A DNA stretch of 64,000 bases from Prunella strophiata (Eukaryota > Chordata > Aves > Passeriformes > Prunellidae), in assembly GCA_036583965.1 (NCBI GenBank), contig JAZBQD010000030.1, positions 109,504,162-109,568,161 on the forward strand, in the 5' to 3' direction. The notes beneath the pieces were generated by a model. That model saw nothing but the letters and a program-made list of their open reading frames with translations. It ran no database searches and had not been told where the DNA came from. Of the stretch, positions 24,829-40,105 are shown in pieces (the stretch's first letter is position 1; each line of letters starts with the position of its first letter). The position numbers were made by a program, and so were the translations under genes.

Positions 24829-27800
24829 ATTTACAAAGGCAGAACCTGCATGAGGGAACACTTTGAGCTGAAATTTAAAATCACAGAGGTTCCAGGTCTG
24901 GATCGAAACAGGATTTCTCCACTGCCTGAGGAGGGGCTGTGCTTCAACCCACCAGCAGTACAAAACCAAACCTCCACCCTGAACATCCTCCCAACATGAG
25001 CTCATCTACAAGGAAAAAAGCTTCAAATTTTAGTTGTGTGTATACTAGGGAAAAAAGAGGAAGTAGCAAAGAAAAGAAAGCAGATATTAGTAAGTCAGAG
25101 AAAACTCTTTTACTTTCATACAAACTCCTTTATAACTTTTTGTTAGTTAACTCAGGGGTTTCCTACCTCTGTTTTTCCTGTGTTCTCATGTTTGTTTCTT
25201 CTTGTTGTTTGGACTGTACAAAACAAAACTCTGCTTCCCCACCCAGTAAGGAATTAACAGACACTCTAAACTGAATCATGACCTTTGCATTTGCTCATTC
25301 TTGTATTATCAACTCGATATTCCCCTTTCCTCCTCCCATTCTCCAGGTTTCTGAAGGAGGCCACTGTGTGGCAGCCCAGTACCAAAAACAGATGGCTGAC
25401 AGGGTCAGCAGTGTCCCAGTGAAAATTTATCATAGCAATAAACACACAGGGAGCAAATATTCAACTCTTTTTGCTGCAGTCACAGATGGCAGCAGTGAGA
25501 GGGACAGGATTCCTTGGTCTGTTGCTGAAGGAGCCCACTCCATGCAGGTGTAGTCAAATACTGTGTTAAGGATCTTTTCCCAGTCACCTTTGCAGGGAAA
25601 TACTTTGCAGAATGACAGATCTGATGAAATTTCTATGTGAAGTTTCAACTTAAAATTACCTTTTTGGTATCATTCTACTTAATTCATTATACAACTTTTA
25701 TTTTAGAAAGGTGAGTAATATACCAGCCCTTACATAGTCATAAAGTAACTTTCAGCTTCTTGCACTACTCCCTATGAGAAGCACTGCAGCTGATATAATG
25801 GTGAGCTAAAAAAATAAACAAGTCCACAAAACTCAAACCCCACCATTGTGAAGGCAACTCATGCAGGGAAAACAGAATCTGAATCAGACAGAATATTAGC
25901 ATAATATTTCAGTTCAAAGATCCCAAAAGAATACCTGTGTCTTCTCATTTCTGATGTGTGAATGATGATTTCCCTTTAGAAAATTCTAAAATAAGCATCC
26001 AGAGAGCTCCAAACCCGGGTGCCCTGCATCACATCCTCCTTCTACACCCTGGACAAACAACCTAGTCTGTGAAAATGGCTTTTTTTTTCTCATTAAAAAT
26101 ATGTTCTCATGCAACTTCAGCCTCTTGAGCTGTGACCTCATCCCTCCCAACAAGCTGAGTAGATCTGCAGGTCTGATCACTGTTTGGGTGGACAGAGCCA
26201 AGGAAAACCTCTCCTTGTCCCACAGCTCTGGCTGATTCAGTGAGTGGAACCTTCTCTTCTGAGTCAGCCCTGAGTCACTGGTGGGGCTCAGTGCTATGGG
26301 ACAAGGTATTTCCAAAGAAGTGTTCCCACTAAAACACAAACCAACTTCCAGCTGAGGACTAAACACAGCTTCTCTTCAGCCAGGACAATGAGTGCAACAG
26401 CTTTACAGGGGTAAAAATTCAGAAAGCCAAACAGTCTTTTATTTCCTGCATCTAGAAACCAGATGATTTCATCTAATTGTTAACTAGTAATTCACATCAG
26501 GCAGTGGCACTGCTCTGTCCTGCCAGGGGATCAGTCTCCTCATCACTTCCACACACAGAGAATTGGAGCTCCAGTCCTACTCCTCCCACCCACACTTGCC
26601 TTACCAAACAGAGCCACAGACAGGCTTCATCCTCCACCACCACAGCTCCTCTTCCCTCCCTGTGAAATGGAGCTGGAGCACTGGATGTGTGGCCCCCTGT
26701 AAACCCAGTTTTCCTCTAGAAAAACCTACAGCCACAGCAACAAGGCAAGATTATGAGGGTAAGGGTAAGAAATCCTGCAAGATCTCCAGATCTCACTCAG
26801 GACTTAAATATTTTCCTTCCTTAGCACAGGTTTCTGTTCCTACTGAGAGTCTCCTGGGCAAGCACAGGGTAGAAAGGTGTCCACATGCAAATCCTTGCTA
26901 GAGTTCATCTCTGTCTAACAGCCTATGGGGGGAAAAAAAAAAAAAAATCTGGTTTTGGTGGTGGTTAGAGTCCTAGACACTAAACAGTACATGGAACCCA
27001 CAGGCCTTTGTCCATTATACCTGCCAGGACAGGAGAAATTGCTTCAGCTCCTGTTTGGTGTTTGGGGCCAGATACTCTGTTCCTGTCCTGATTTCATTTA
27101 AGCCCTTCCATGTGCCATCCTCTGGAACACCCAGTGAGAATTCCTGAGGGGACTGAACATGGGCCATGCTACTCCACTTAGCCCCAAACCCTCCTTCTTT
27201 TCACCCCCTCTCTGCCCCTCCTGTGGTGCCCAGGCTGGCACCACAGCAGCTTGGCCACTGGCCTCCCAAGCATTGTCAGCTGTCTGGGGACAGCCCAGCT
27301 CTCAGGCTGCTGGAAAAGCAGCCAGTGCTCAGGGCTCTGTCAGCTGCTACCAATCACTGATGCTTAAATCCACAGCAGACACCAAATTCCTCAACTCTTC
27401 CAGCTGTTGGCACCATGGGGTCAAGCCCACAATCAGAAGGTTGGTTTAAAAGAATAAATTCCACAGGGAAATGCACAGGACTCACAGCTGTCACACTGAA
27501 TATGCAAACTTGAAGAGGATACACATGTTCTCACCATAACTACCTTGGGTTTCTTTTTTTGCTTTCTCTGGTGCCTCATTTCCACACAGCCTTTTCCTGC
27601 AAGGTAGAAGAATATCCCAATAGTCTGCTAATTCCAGTGCTAGCTTTAGGTGGACAGATAACAGTACAAAAAAATCCTTAAGGATAATTTTAGATCATCC
27701 ATAGGCCACATTTTAGAGGTCTGGTAAAGCTGCCTAACTGCATGTTAGATTGTCATATATTTACATGCATTTACAAAGTACATGTAGGCTTTCTCACCCA

Positions 27801-30800
27801 TGCAGCTAGCAAAGCATGCTCACTAATCTCCAATTTTAACTCAGCAAAACTTTTCCCTTTTTTTTTTCCCATAGGAAAATGCCAGTTCCTGAAAAATATG
27901 CATATATATTCTGCAGGAACAGATTGATTGAATCAAATCTTCTAACAGCAAGCAAACACACTTCCTAGGGAAAGCTTGGCTGGTTTCCTGCTAGCTCCTG
28001 GCCTCCCTGGGAGCCTCCCTGGTGAGCAGCATGTCTGGGCTCACAGGCTCCCTGCTGCAATCATCACAGGGAGCCCTGTCCTTTTGTGCTTAAAATTGTG
28101 AAATAAATATCTTTCTTTTATTAATTAAATGAAATTTCATGTTCCTGCTCTGTAGGAAGTGAAAAATCCAAGATACTTAATTTCAATAGAGAAAGAATGC
28201 AAGGATGGTGATAAACTTGCCCATTTCTCCCTCTACAGGAATTTGAGGTTCTGATGAGCCCTTCTTACACATCATTGCTTATTCCATTGCCCACCTCTGG
28301 CTGGGTAAAGACAACTGGTGGAAACCCAAACCTGACAAATTAAGATTTGAAAAAAGTTAAACTAACCAGCTGTTATGAGTTTAACAACAAACAGGAGCCT
28401 ACATTCCCCAGAGACCAACCACTGAGAGCAGCTGGCAATAAAACCTGACTGCATGTGGAAGTGGTTAGGAAAACAAAACAAAACAATAATGCAACTTCAG
28501 CATGCAAACTCAAACTTCTAATCTCACCCAGGCCTTGGGAAAAAAAAATAATCAAGTAGCAGAAAGAACGACTCAATTTTTAAACAGCACTTTCTGACCA
28601 TGAATCTCAAAAAGTTTAATAAAGTTAAAAGTTTTACAAATAGAAAAACACAGCATAAAAAAAAGAAAAAAAAGTAAGGAAGATGAGCAGGCCAGTGGTA
28701 GGTGAGCAGAGCATGTTTCACAGCCCAGCACTCAAGGTTCAAGAATTTATCAAGGTGAGTGAAAGACTCAGATTCTCAGGGCACAAACCTTGTGTTCTTC
28801 AGTTGATGCCTTTGAGCCCTGGGCTGTTCTGCTCCCACTGCCAACAGGCAGAACAGCCCCTGAAGGCAGCAGGATTTGCAAACAGCAAGTTCTTCAGCTG
28901 GACTGATTACCCACATGATCACCTTCTCCCTCCTATAAACCACTTATGTGAAGTCTTCCTCTTTGAGGGACATCTTTTGTGGCTGGCATCTGCATCCCTC
29001 TGGGGTGAAGGTGCAACCAAGAAATATATTTTTGGTCTTATAGTGGCTTCCATTCAAAAAACAGATTTCCTACATGGGGAAATGACTGAGGCTTGACTTT
29101 GCCCATCCCAGAGAACAGTCAGGAAGCCCAGAGACATCTGCCCAGGATCCTGAGGGAGCATTTTAGCTGCAAGCACTGTAACATCCAGGCCAGCATGAGA
29201 TAATGCTTTGGCTATCTGCTTGAGGTATTTTGCATGATGAGCACACAATCCTTTTGTGGCTGGTGTTAAAAACATCTTGGATTAGGGCTGTAAAGGGTGG
29301 TGAGAGAAACCAAGTAGACATCTGGTCATACTCTTGGAATTTATGTGGGAAGCAAGAGAAGGCTCTGCAAACCACCAAAAAACCAAGATTTAAACATAGA
29401 AAAGGGGGGGAAAAATCATAGTTCAGCAGGCCAGGATGACAGGTATGAGGAGGCTGCTCCTCCTGCTGAGTTTTCCACCATTCACTGCACCACTGCTAGG
29501 CAGTGCAAGTGCAAGGAGCATTTCCATGTTGAAAGATACAGAGGGATTCTCTAAACCACTTGTGCAGAGAACAGTGTAATTAGATTTCCTGTGGCAAGAA
29601 ACAGACTTCCAGAACAGATTAAAACAGCTCTTAAAAAAACCCCACAAATTCTGCCTTGCCATAGCCTTGCAACAAGCATGACACATCCACCCCTCCTTGC
29701 AGCAAGGGCATTTAGGGTAGGTGTTGAAGAAAAGCTTGGTATCAAAGATGGGCAAATTAATTTCTACTACTGATTTTTTTCAGCAGTGACAGCCATCCCT
29801 TTTTTGGTTTTGTTGCTGCCATTTCTTTGATGCAATTGCTGGGAAAGCTGTGGGAAGAGAACCCAGGTTTTTGGTTCCAAGACAACACCTGAGCCACCAG
29901 ATCATGGCATCTTTCTGCACAGAAAGAGCAGTTACAGGCACAAGAGAAATATCCCATATGAAAAACAAATGAGAGAAGAAATGTAACATTTATTACTGTT
30001 TGACAGGATTTTTTTGTTTATTTGTTCATAACAAATAGATTTTGGAAGGGAGGAAAATTTAGCTGACTACAATGGAAACCTTTTTTTTTTTTTTTAAACT
30101 AATTCTCAGTTTATTTAAAAGCTCAGAATTCACACTGCTCAGAAAAGTGGCAGCTACAGCAACCAAGGCATTCTCCAAACCTAGACATTTATTGTAAATA
30201 CTATTTGCTGTTTAAAAGAAAAAGGTCTCCTAGTAGAGGAGATGTTGCCTCTGGAAGGGAAGGAGGAGTTTCTCCACAGTCCTAAAAGAAAATCTTACTT
30301 TTCAAACTGATAATCCTACACATATTTGAGGCAGAGCAAATATACTCAGTCATTGAGATTTGTGTTTTGAATGATGCATTATTTTCATCTGCAAGGAAAC
30401 ATCTCCAAACTTTGGAAGTCACAGACCCAAATCCTTATTTTTAAAGTTAATACTCAATATGGCCACCTTTTTCACAAAATGGGGTTGCAATTTAGATAGG
30501 CACCACTGATAATTCTGAGATAGAGAAAAGAACTGAACCTAAAATTTCTAGAACTTGGAGAGCACTTAGAGTGCTTTGAGAATGAAATTTGAATGATCAG
30601 CTTGAGCAAAAACAGCAGTACCCATGAACTTATAATGCCCAGTCAAACTGAAGACAAAAATAAAAATTAAAAGTTGGCTTGTCTTGCACTTCCAAGTGAA
30701 ATTCCAATGTCCCCAAGCATGAAAGTGAGTGCTTGCAAAACTTAATATAGGAATCCTTTGCACCTTCATATTTTATATGAGTTCCTGAGTTAGGAGCAGA

Positions 30801-32000
30801 TGGGTTTTGCAGATTTAAATCTTTGGGGTTTGACTGCTTGAGGTGCACTTAAATACTTCTCATTGCTGCTATTATAATGAACATATTTCACCAGTTAATA
30901 AGGTAGCAAACTTTGAAATGCAGGCAGATGGGCAGCGTGGGAATTCAAGTGAACTTGTGTTTCTGTGGGATGGAACAGCCTTGTGCCATCAAAGGTGAAA
31001 ATTGTTAATGGCTGGAAGTCCAACATCTGCTACACCACCTTCACGTGGTTCATGTGAAAACAAAATCCATATGATTTGAAAACAAAATCCCTGGTAGGAG
31101 GCAGGACCTCGTGAGCCCCCTTCAGGCTCACAGGATGCCCTGACCATCCCTGCCTGGCACATGCCCAGCCTCCAATCTCACCTGTCACATGAAGCAGGGC
31201 TGAGCAGCACTTCAGCAAAATACCAACCTTATACTTTTCCTGCTTTTAAACTACATCATTATTTAATATTTTAGGGAGATAGTATTTTAAAATTAATGTT
31301 GATTTATATTTTACACCTTTTCCTGTAACAGCAGAAAGCTTCAAAAATGAGACTGTTGCTGAGACTGATTTTGCCTTACCACCACTCTCTTTACCACCAT
31401 TTTGTTTAATAAAAGATATTTGTTAAGAAAAAACTTGGCTGTTTTTAATTTTGTCAGTGTTCACCCTGAAAACAATATTCAAAAACTTCAGCAACAAGCA
31501 GGAAAATGAAAAAGCATCTCACCCTAAAAAAAATTGTATCTGATTTGCAATAATTTTTCTTTCAAGATTTATGCACTTTTTAATATACTAAGCAAATGTT
31601 ACAAACACATTCTCCTCATTAGAAAGGACCCTGCCTCACCTCCCTTCATATTTTAAGAATAGAATTGTTGAAACTTGCACATTCTGGTGCCCTAATGAGT
31701 CTTAAGGCAGAGGTCATTCCTCCAGCTAAGGTGACTGTATTGATTAGGGTGTGTAGGTACTTGCACAGATGAGTTGTTTGAAACCTTCTATGATTTTTTA
31801 ACAGCTATAATTAGAAACACTGGCACATTTGAGTGAATCAGTGCAGCCACACCAGTGCTGGACACTGGTACAAATGTGCCTCCCTCCCTCAAGGAAGAAG
31901 AAACCACACATACATAACTCTGCTGGTTAAAAAAAACCTAAATTACCATACCCCAAATTAGTTTTAAAAATATGCAAAGTCCAAGCCCTGGGAGAAAGTT
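24829..32000. other. Non-coding block
   Basis: No gene recognised. Frames up to 137 codons (28683-29096 +) lack motifs and have counterparts on the other strand. There is a 15-A run at about 26933-26947, an A-rich tract at about 28655-28676 and a 15-T run at 30081-30095. Confidence 0.5.
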
Positions 32001-35000
32001 GTGGTAACAGAGTTAATTGGCATTTCCATGGATAAATATCATTTGAGAGCTTATTTATTGAGTAAATGTGGGTGTTGGTCACCTGACTCAGTACAGATTC
32101 TTCCAAGAGCTATTTTATAAATTACTGACAGAAGCAGGTACCTCCAGGACACAACTGCTTCATCCTAAGGAGGAAAGATAAAGCAGGTCAGGTAATTCAC
32201 ACCCAGCAATGCCTGTTCTCTCCACTGACTGTAACTGGAGCCCAGGGAGATTAGCTCTGGTAAAGACACCTTCTTCAAATATCTGTAGGCATGAAGGGCA
32301 TGCAAGATCATTCCTGCTCTAGCAAAGGCTCCAAGAGATCACAACCATCCACAACAGTTGGTTTAGAACAGAAATCTCCCACTTTAGGGCAAGAGCTGCA
32401 CCAATAATCAACTGAAGCAGAGTTACCACTTACCACATTGATTGGGAACAGCTCCTGCTGCTCCTCAAGCAATCCCAAAGGCTTTTGGCCAGACTGCCTG
32501 TGTGGCAAAAGGTTGGATGACTCCTAGAGGATAAACCACATCCTGTCACTGGTCAGGAAGAAACCTGAGGACTTCCAAGTCCCTTGAGGACAAATTACTC
32601 AGAGAAAAATCTATGAGGGTTTTATTAGTAGTTGTAGTAGTAGTATTTAAAATACAAGTGCCTTGAAATAGCATGACCAGGAAGGGTGGATTCAGGGAGT
32701 TGACATCTGACAGATGTTGGTAGTTAAGAAAAACTCTGGAATCCAGCCCAAAGACTCACTGACTGAAATAGGCTTGACACCCAGATCTAACCAGGGAAAC
32801 AAATGCCCAGATCCCTCCATCCTCTGGTGCCTGGGTGCCAGATGTGTCAGTGTCTAGTCAACAGCAGAGAGGCCACAAAGCACTCCCTCACTGTCACAAA
32901 CCAAACCCAGTCCTGGCATGTGTCATTTAATAAATGTGCCTTTCAGTCCTTAATGTTGTGGCTCCCCAACCAGCCCAAGCAGCAGGAAAGGAGGATTAGT
33001 GTCTTTCCAGAAAGGATGCAGCAGTGAGTCACAATCTCAGCACTGCTGTGAGTCACTTCAACAGTGCTGCTGAATGGCTCAGCTATGAACATAAAGTGAC
33101 AAAACATTCCCTTTGCATTAGAGATCACAGGCAAATCCCCAAATCCTGACTGGGAGATGTCTGTGGTCCAACCCTGCATCCAGATAAGAACTTCCCCTCT
33201 GCTTCTGCTCACTTTTGTGATGACAGGAAGCAGAGAGGAGCTGAAACAGGAGACAGCTGGGCTGTAGCTGTGTTTGCAACTCTGCCCCATCACCCACTGG
33301 AGCAATGAGCTGAACCAAAGTCCTGACTTTTCACTCACTGTGGGAGGTGCTGCTTCTCAAAATCCAGTCTGTGCCAGTCCTTGACAGTCATCCCTGCACC
33401 TCTCTGGGAGGAGCCCAGTGTCTGTCCTGGGGCAGGACAACCCTCCCCAGGCACAGAGTCACAGGGAACAGACAGGAGATTTTCCTTGCCTTCCAGTGGG
33501 CAGAAAAAGCCATCCTCATTGGGACAAATCTGTAATAAATATCTCTTTTCCTAATCTAGGTCCAACAGGACCCAGGGTTGGAGTCAACATCTTTCCTGTA
33601 AACAAGAGACTTCCCTGATCAGAGGTTGGACTTTCACTGGAAATCCTTCATGTTTTCTGCTAGCAATAACTTAAGTCCTCAGCTTAAGCTCAACTCAGAT
33701 GGTAAAATGATCCCAGAAAAAAGTGACTCTAAAGGCATTGCCTGCTGAGCCAACCAGATCATTCAACCCCAGCCCTTCTTCTCATGTTCATCAGAGTGAA
33801 GTGAAACTAGGTAGATAGACCTGGAGGTTTCCAGCAAATGAGTCCTGTAGGCAAATCTAAGCCCTTGAACAAGACACTTCTAATTTTTTCTGAGAGGATT
33901 TTGCATGCAGATAAAGCAGCAGCTCACAGGTTAAAGAAATCACAGCAGTTCATGGCAGGATATAATAGAATACCTGGCATTTAGATGGAGAAGAAAAATA
34001 CCTTTCATTATATAAAAACTCCAGATCACAAATGCTACCACACAATTTTAGATTACATAGTTTAGTGAGCAAGTAAAACTGAGCAGGGAACAAACCCTTC
34101 TCATTAGTGAGAGACTTACCTGGATGCATTATCCAGTTACTTTTGGATGACTGCAATTTGAGAATTGCTTCATTGCATCTCAAGTTCAAATTCCCTTGGA
34201 AAAGGAAGGAAAAGCTTGCATGCAAGGAAAAAAAAATAAAAAATCTAGAAAACAAAGATTTGAATTCAGATTGTACATGAGTTGCATTTTCCAGCTCTTT
34301 CTGTCAGTACTTTGTTTCCAGAAAGCCTCAGCCCTTTGTCTCCACTTCTGAAAGTATTTTATAATATAGAGTTTATGGAAAAGACAAAGGAAAGAGCTGC
34401 TAAAACCTTTTCTTTACTATTTAATTTTCAGCAAGGTACATAATAGTTCAAAGAAAGTGGTATCCAAGCAACAGGTTTGAAAGGGGCAAAGTATTAAAAG
34501 ATTGTTCAGTCAATTATCATAGCCTGAACATGCTGTTAACTGGCATAATTGCCTTTGATGCAAAACACACTTTTTATAGTTATAAATAATCACAGAATAT
34601 CCAAAAGCTATATCAATAATGAAGAAAACCATCTCTTGAAGTATTCTTCTCACACCCAGCTCACACTCATATACATTTCCTCCTCTAGCCACAACATCAT
34701 ATCTCACTGGAACTAAAAGCTGACACCTTGAAGCAATATATTATTTTGATTTATTATTTTGATTTTCAGTTAACTTTAGCCAGGAAAGTGATATTTCTTC
34801 AAAACATATATATACACATATATATCTGCATTCAAAACATATTTAATGCCAGATCTTCCTCTCTGAATGGACTAAAAATAATTTTCCACTGTTTTATTCC
34901 CTTAGCTCCGTGGAACTAAAGCTAATGGGTAGGATTCTACATAAGCATTATTAAAGAAGTAATAAATAACATGGTAAACCACTGAGAATCTTTTAGATCA

Positions 35001-38000
35001 GAAGAATATACATTAACCATGGCCTAAGTGCTCCCCTGTGATTGCTGAGTCAAGGTTACAGGTGATGATTCACAAGGCAGAAAGGACACAGCTTGACTTT
35101 CAGAGTTTCCATGGTTGGCAGGTAGATAATCTCCATTCCTGCAATGAGCACAGTTGATGGAAAGACAGCAAATGGATAATCTTAGAATGTTGTATCTGCA
35201 GAACTGGGCAGCAGTCCTGGAAACATTCATATTTAACAAGCACAGTGCTGTTCAGACATGTAAAATGGTGTGTATGTGCTTGGAGCTTTAGGCTTTGGTC
35301 CAAAAGCCAGAACTGCACCTTATGATGTGACAATGCTCCCTCAAAACTGCCACAGATGGGGCTGTTTCCCACACAGATTTAGAAATGAAAAGACTTCTCC
35401 CAAAGCAAGGTATCTGGCAGTGCAGAAATGAGCAGACAGGTTACCAGGCAGCAAGAGAGCATCAGTGAGGAGATGCAGCCATCAACCTTCCCTCCCTGCT
35501 CCAGAGCTGCTCTGGCAGAACCTGAGCCTTCCCTGTGGCAAACAAAGCACTTGAGCACAGCTTATGGAAGCACAGAAAGGAAGGAAGGCATATGGCATCT
35601 GCCTGGCTCCTAGCAGAACTTCTTGTCTCAAATCTCTTCCTGTCCCCTGTGCCAGAGAGACCCTGGGTACAAGGATGGGGAGATTCTTCATTGCTCCAGC
35701 CTGCAGCTCAGGACAGGGGCACTGCAGGGTCCTGGCAGCCCCTCCCTCTCAAATCCTCCTCTGCTTGGCATCAAGGGATCCCACCCACCTCCACAGTGAT
35801 TTCACCAATCCCTTATGAAGGGGGCAGTTGAAAAATCGCCTTTTGTCTCAAATAGAAGACAAAACTTTGTCTTTTCTGTCATGCATCAATATGCAAAGTA
35901 TGTAAGGAATTAATTACACATGGAGGTGAATACAGAGAAATTAACTTATCGTGGGCCAGCCTCACAGCTACCTGGTTTGGCTCCAAGGTGATTTCTGTTT
36001 TCCACTCACCTGGTTCAAGTCAACCTAAGCCTTGGCATAATTCATGGTAATCAAATTGTGTGGCAAGCCACTTTTTTTTAGAAGAAGCTTTCCAAAAAAG
36101 GCTCTTTAATGTGGTATAAAGCCTTTCCACTAACTGTCAAATCTGATTTAAGGAAGAAAACACCTTAAAATGTTCCCCATGTAAAAACTGTGACAGTTTT
36201 AATCATTGTTGAGTTAAGACGTTTTCAAAATGCAAATTCACAAATGGAAGATTCAGCAAATCTGGCATCACCTTGACTGCAAGCAAACAAAGCAAACTTC
36301 TTTTCTGGCAGGGAAGGTAGGTAAGGAAATGTTGCATTATTTGAGTAATTAATGTACATTAACACCAACCACCCAAGGCAGACCAAATACCAAATCACCC
36401 AAGGCAGACAAATCTTTAGAGAGATACATCAGCAAGAGGGAAGATGGATCTTGATAGGGATATTCAAAACAAAGCTGTGGACAACAGTGACTGTGCAGAA
36501 GGTGACTGCAAACTGCACATCAGCAACAGAGCCTGAGGAGAGGGACCCATTGGTCAGAAAACACATAAATAAAACTATAAAGGAATCAGAAGCTAATTTT
36601 GTATGTGATACCAAAAGTGGCAAGAAAGAGGAAAGAGTTACCAGCTAAGAGATTGATTTTTGCAACTATCACCTAAGACACACTCTCTGAACATGTCACA
36701 GAAAACAGATTATTATTATTATTGCTATTTTTATTGTACACTTGTGTGCTCATCCCCCTTGAAGCATTAGGGTCTGTATGTTCTGATGACAGTTCAGGTC
36801 TCAACAATTCCCTTGGGGGTACAACCCAAGCTGTTAAACCCTTGTTCTAAAAGCCAGTCTGGAAAACGTTAATATAATTCTTTAGTGTCCCCTGTACACT
36901 CAATGGCTGGTACACTGCATATCTTAAATATAGTCCTGCCACCAAGCTGTGCATTGGTAAGTGATTTCAGACCAATTTTTCTTTGTTGATTACATAGTGG
37001 TTTTAAACTAGAGCTCTTGCTTTGAGACTGTGTATTTTTTTGAACCTAAAAATCCATGATTTTTTAGTACAATTTTGAAAAAGATACAAAGTAGTACACA
37101 AATGGATGCCTCAGAACTAAATGTAAACAGCTCTGTCCAAAGCCAATAACCAATAAGTATTTGGCAGGTGCTGCTTGAGCCTGCCACCTACACACACAAA
37201 ATTTGACAGAGGATGAAAGACAAGTACTGTACTTGTGTTCCACCTCAAGCCCTCTGAATTCACTGTTGGGACTGACATTTGGGAACAGATTTCTGCAAAA
37301 ACACAGTACAGTGAAGTATTTGAGAAGCTCAGCTGTACTTCAGCTGAAGTGGCACACCAAACTGGCTGTACTAAGAAGGAAGTTGTAGCAAAGGATTTAT
37401 TGTGCAACTGGGATGGAGATGATAGCAATTCCATTCTATTCTGCATTTTAGATATCCTACCTGATTGCACAAGCACCTCCATCCTTCAAACAGAGAGATC
37501 CCATCCTTAAAATGATAACACCACCTCACAGCAGGTGTTGTAAAATAAATATATGCAATCTAACATGCAGCTGCCAAAACTGTGACACCTGACTCAATAA
37601 CAGTACTTTATGAGGATTCATGAGCTGACCTTCCATAGTCATCCTCCCAACAGATTCTCTGTTTCAGCCTTCAAATTTCTTCTTTCTTGCTTTAGATGCC
37701 TGCAAGTGGTAAAGCTTCCTGGAGGTGCAAGATCCCACATTTTGCTGTTCAGGCTTCAATCTTTTAGAACACCTGGAGTGTGAGAACAATCCAGTCCCAC
37801 AGGACACCCCTGGAAGTCCAGACCAACCAGGCCAAACCTCTGTGCAAAGATGATGAGTTTAAGTCCATTCTTGCAGCTCAGTGCAGGAACAGCTGCAAGG
37901 CTGAGTTAGGGAAGGAGTGCCATGGGAAATGGGACCTTTAGGATTTTCCAGTCCCTTTTGGGGCTTTTTGGGCAGGGAGCCAAAGGGGAAAATAAATCAG

Positions 38001-39762
38001 GGCATGGGGCTCCAATGCACCACTGGCTTAGAGACTCTGCTGGTTCAGACATCATTCACTCCATCTTCCAGAAAGAATTCACATTTTGCTTACAAAATGG
38101 TTATTTCAGAAGCCTCTTTTACTTCATATCTCCACAAAAGCCTACACTCTAATTGTACTTCATTTCTTTAATGCAGTGTTAAGTCTTCAGGCACATTTAA
38201 AGGCTAGAAAGAACATTAACTGCTTTGTAGGTATTTTTAGGAGACATTTTGATGACTTTGTACCATAGAGTTCAGTTAGAGTTTTCTTTCTGAAAACAAC
38301 CAAGTCATCAACATGATTAAAATATGGGTATTAAATCCTTCAAAGCGTTTAGATAAGTTTGTTTGCTAGAAATAGAAGAGTTCTTTGGTTTTTTTGGAGA
38401 CATAGGACATCCTGTGCTATGGTTTAAAATATAACTTTGACTGAGAAAAGGTCACTGGACCTTCATAAACCATCTACTGGTCCAAGGCTAGAACCCACAT
38501 AAATATTCTTTGACAACTTCAACACAATTCAGACCTAAAATTATCTAATACATATAAATTCTTAACATTTGATCAGTCATCACTGATTTCCCTCAAATGT
38601 GGCAAGATCATTTGTGTTTATGAAAGAAATAAATTGTATTTGAGCAGGGAAGAGAGGCAGTAGAGCATTAAACAAAAGATGTAATCGAAAATCTGACAAG
38701 TTCAACACAAAGTCTGTTAAACACATTTGCTCACATTTGGTAAAGCACAGCCTCTTTCTCTGCAGAGCCACAGAGCTGTGGATGAGCTTACACAAAACTT
38801 AAGGGGCCAAGCCCACAAATCACCACTCAAGAATTATCCCCATAATGCAAACATTCCTGCTCTTTTTAAAAGGTTTTCATAATGTGAATAAGAACTACCT
38901 TCAGAAAACAGACTCTGGCAGGATGAATGGATACTGAGCAGAAGTTTAACTAAAGAAATGCTGTCATGGTTCACAACCCAACCAAGCTGCAGTGAACACC
39001 ACCAGACCCTTCCCTCCTCTGGGGAATGCAGAGGAGCACAGCTCTGCAGCAGCCCACGATGGAAGCACCAGCAGATGGTGCTCTGAAAGCAGGCAGGCTT
39101 TCTAAGAAAAATCAGCTTTTATGAATTGAAATTTGACAAGCACCGATGAGAAAATGTCTTCAGTAAAGATATCACAGTAATACAATAAATTATTCCTTCC
39201 TTCAGAGAAAAATACAGCACAGTAAAAGGGCAATTTCCCCCCAGACTCATCTGCTTTCAGGTGATGCTGCTTTAATTATAATGGCACTGCTTTGTTTCCA
39301 GAGCACAAGTGCCAGTGCAGCAATCTCCTCCTTACCCATCAGAGTATTTTCAAGACATCATTCCTTCTTGATACTTCACAGATTTGCCTTGGAGGCAAGA
39401 ACAGTTCAAGTCATTCATTTACAAAACCAAAGACATTCTCAGTGTTGTCAGAAATTGTGAAAAAATTGGGTACATGATTCCAGTGCCTTCTCTTTTCCTT
39501 TTGCTTGGCAGCATAAAACAGCACTGATTGAATGGATCTCACACTTGAATTTTTTTTCATATATTCTCTATTTAACAGCTTCCAGAGCAGGGACTGGCTT
39601 TCAGCACATACAGATGCAGCCACACAGCTGCAGAAGGATGGAGCACCACCTAAAATGGACCTTCAATATTGGAGAGCCAGAGTGGGATCACTAGAGGAAG
39701 AAACTGGTGATAAACCAAGTCAAGATATTTAATTTTATTTATAGAAAGTGATCATAGACTCA
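32001..39762. other. Non-coding block
   Basis: No gene recognised. Minor repeats include a GTA-rich trinucleotide patch (about 32626-32645), a TA tract (about 34805-34824), a 14-bp direct repeat spaced 26 bp (36370-36383 and 36396-36409), and a short TTA trinucleotide tract (about 36711-36723). Overlapping frames on both strands at 37117-37510 have no recognisable domain. Confidence 0.5.
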
Positions 39763-39882
39763 AGCCTGGCAGAGGCCAAGAAGTGTTTGGCCAACACTCT
39801 CAGGCACGTGGTGGGATTCTTGGGGTGTCCTCAATGATACTGATGGGTCCTGCCAATTCAGGAAGTTCTGTGATTCTATGAA
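39763..39882 (+). mobile_element. CR1 LINE 3' end, short fragment, sense orientation
   Basis: The segment contains CTGGCAGAGGCC, then ACACTCTCAGGCACGTGGTG and ATTCTTGGGGTGTCCT. It ends with a GATGGGTCCTGCCAATTCAGG-like block and two copies of the terminal octamer (TTCTGTG, ATTCTATG). These are hallmarks of a CR1 subfamily different from the 24.7-kb copy. A short stretch usually present between the GGTGTCCT block and the final block seems to be missing. About 120 bp remain, and nothing coding survives. Its right end lies only 224 bp upstream of the 27-bp minisatellite. Confidence 0.8.
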
Positions 39883-40105
39883 AAATGACCACAAAAAATG
39901 TGACCCAAAGTCCTCAAACAGGCAAATCTCCTCTCTGGGAGCAGGGAAGGGATCCCCTCCACATGAGCTGTACCTTGCAGAACAGGAATGTACCATGGCC
40001 AGCCAAGGTGTTTCAGCCAGCCTGAGCAAGACTGACTGATCCAATGCAGGAAAAATAAACAAACAAAAAACCTCCCAAACCAGTATATATGTTTCTACAC
40101 TTATT
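39883..40105. other. Short unique spacer between CR1 and minisatellite
   Basis: Unique sequence with an A-rich patch (about 40050-40074) just before the array. No gene or repeat recognised. Confidence 0.5.
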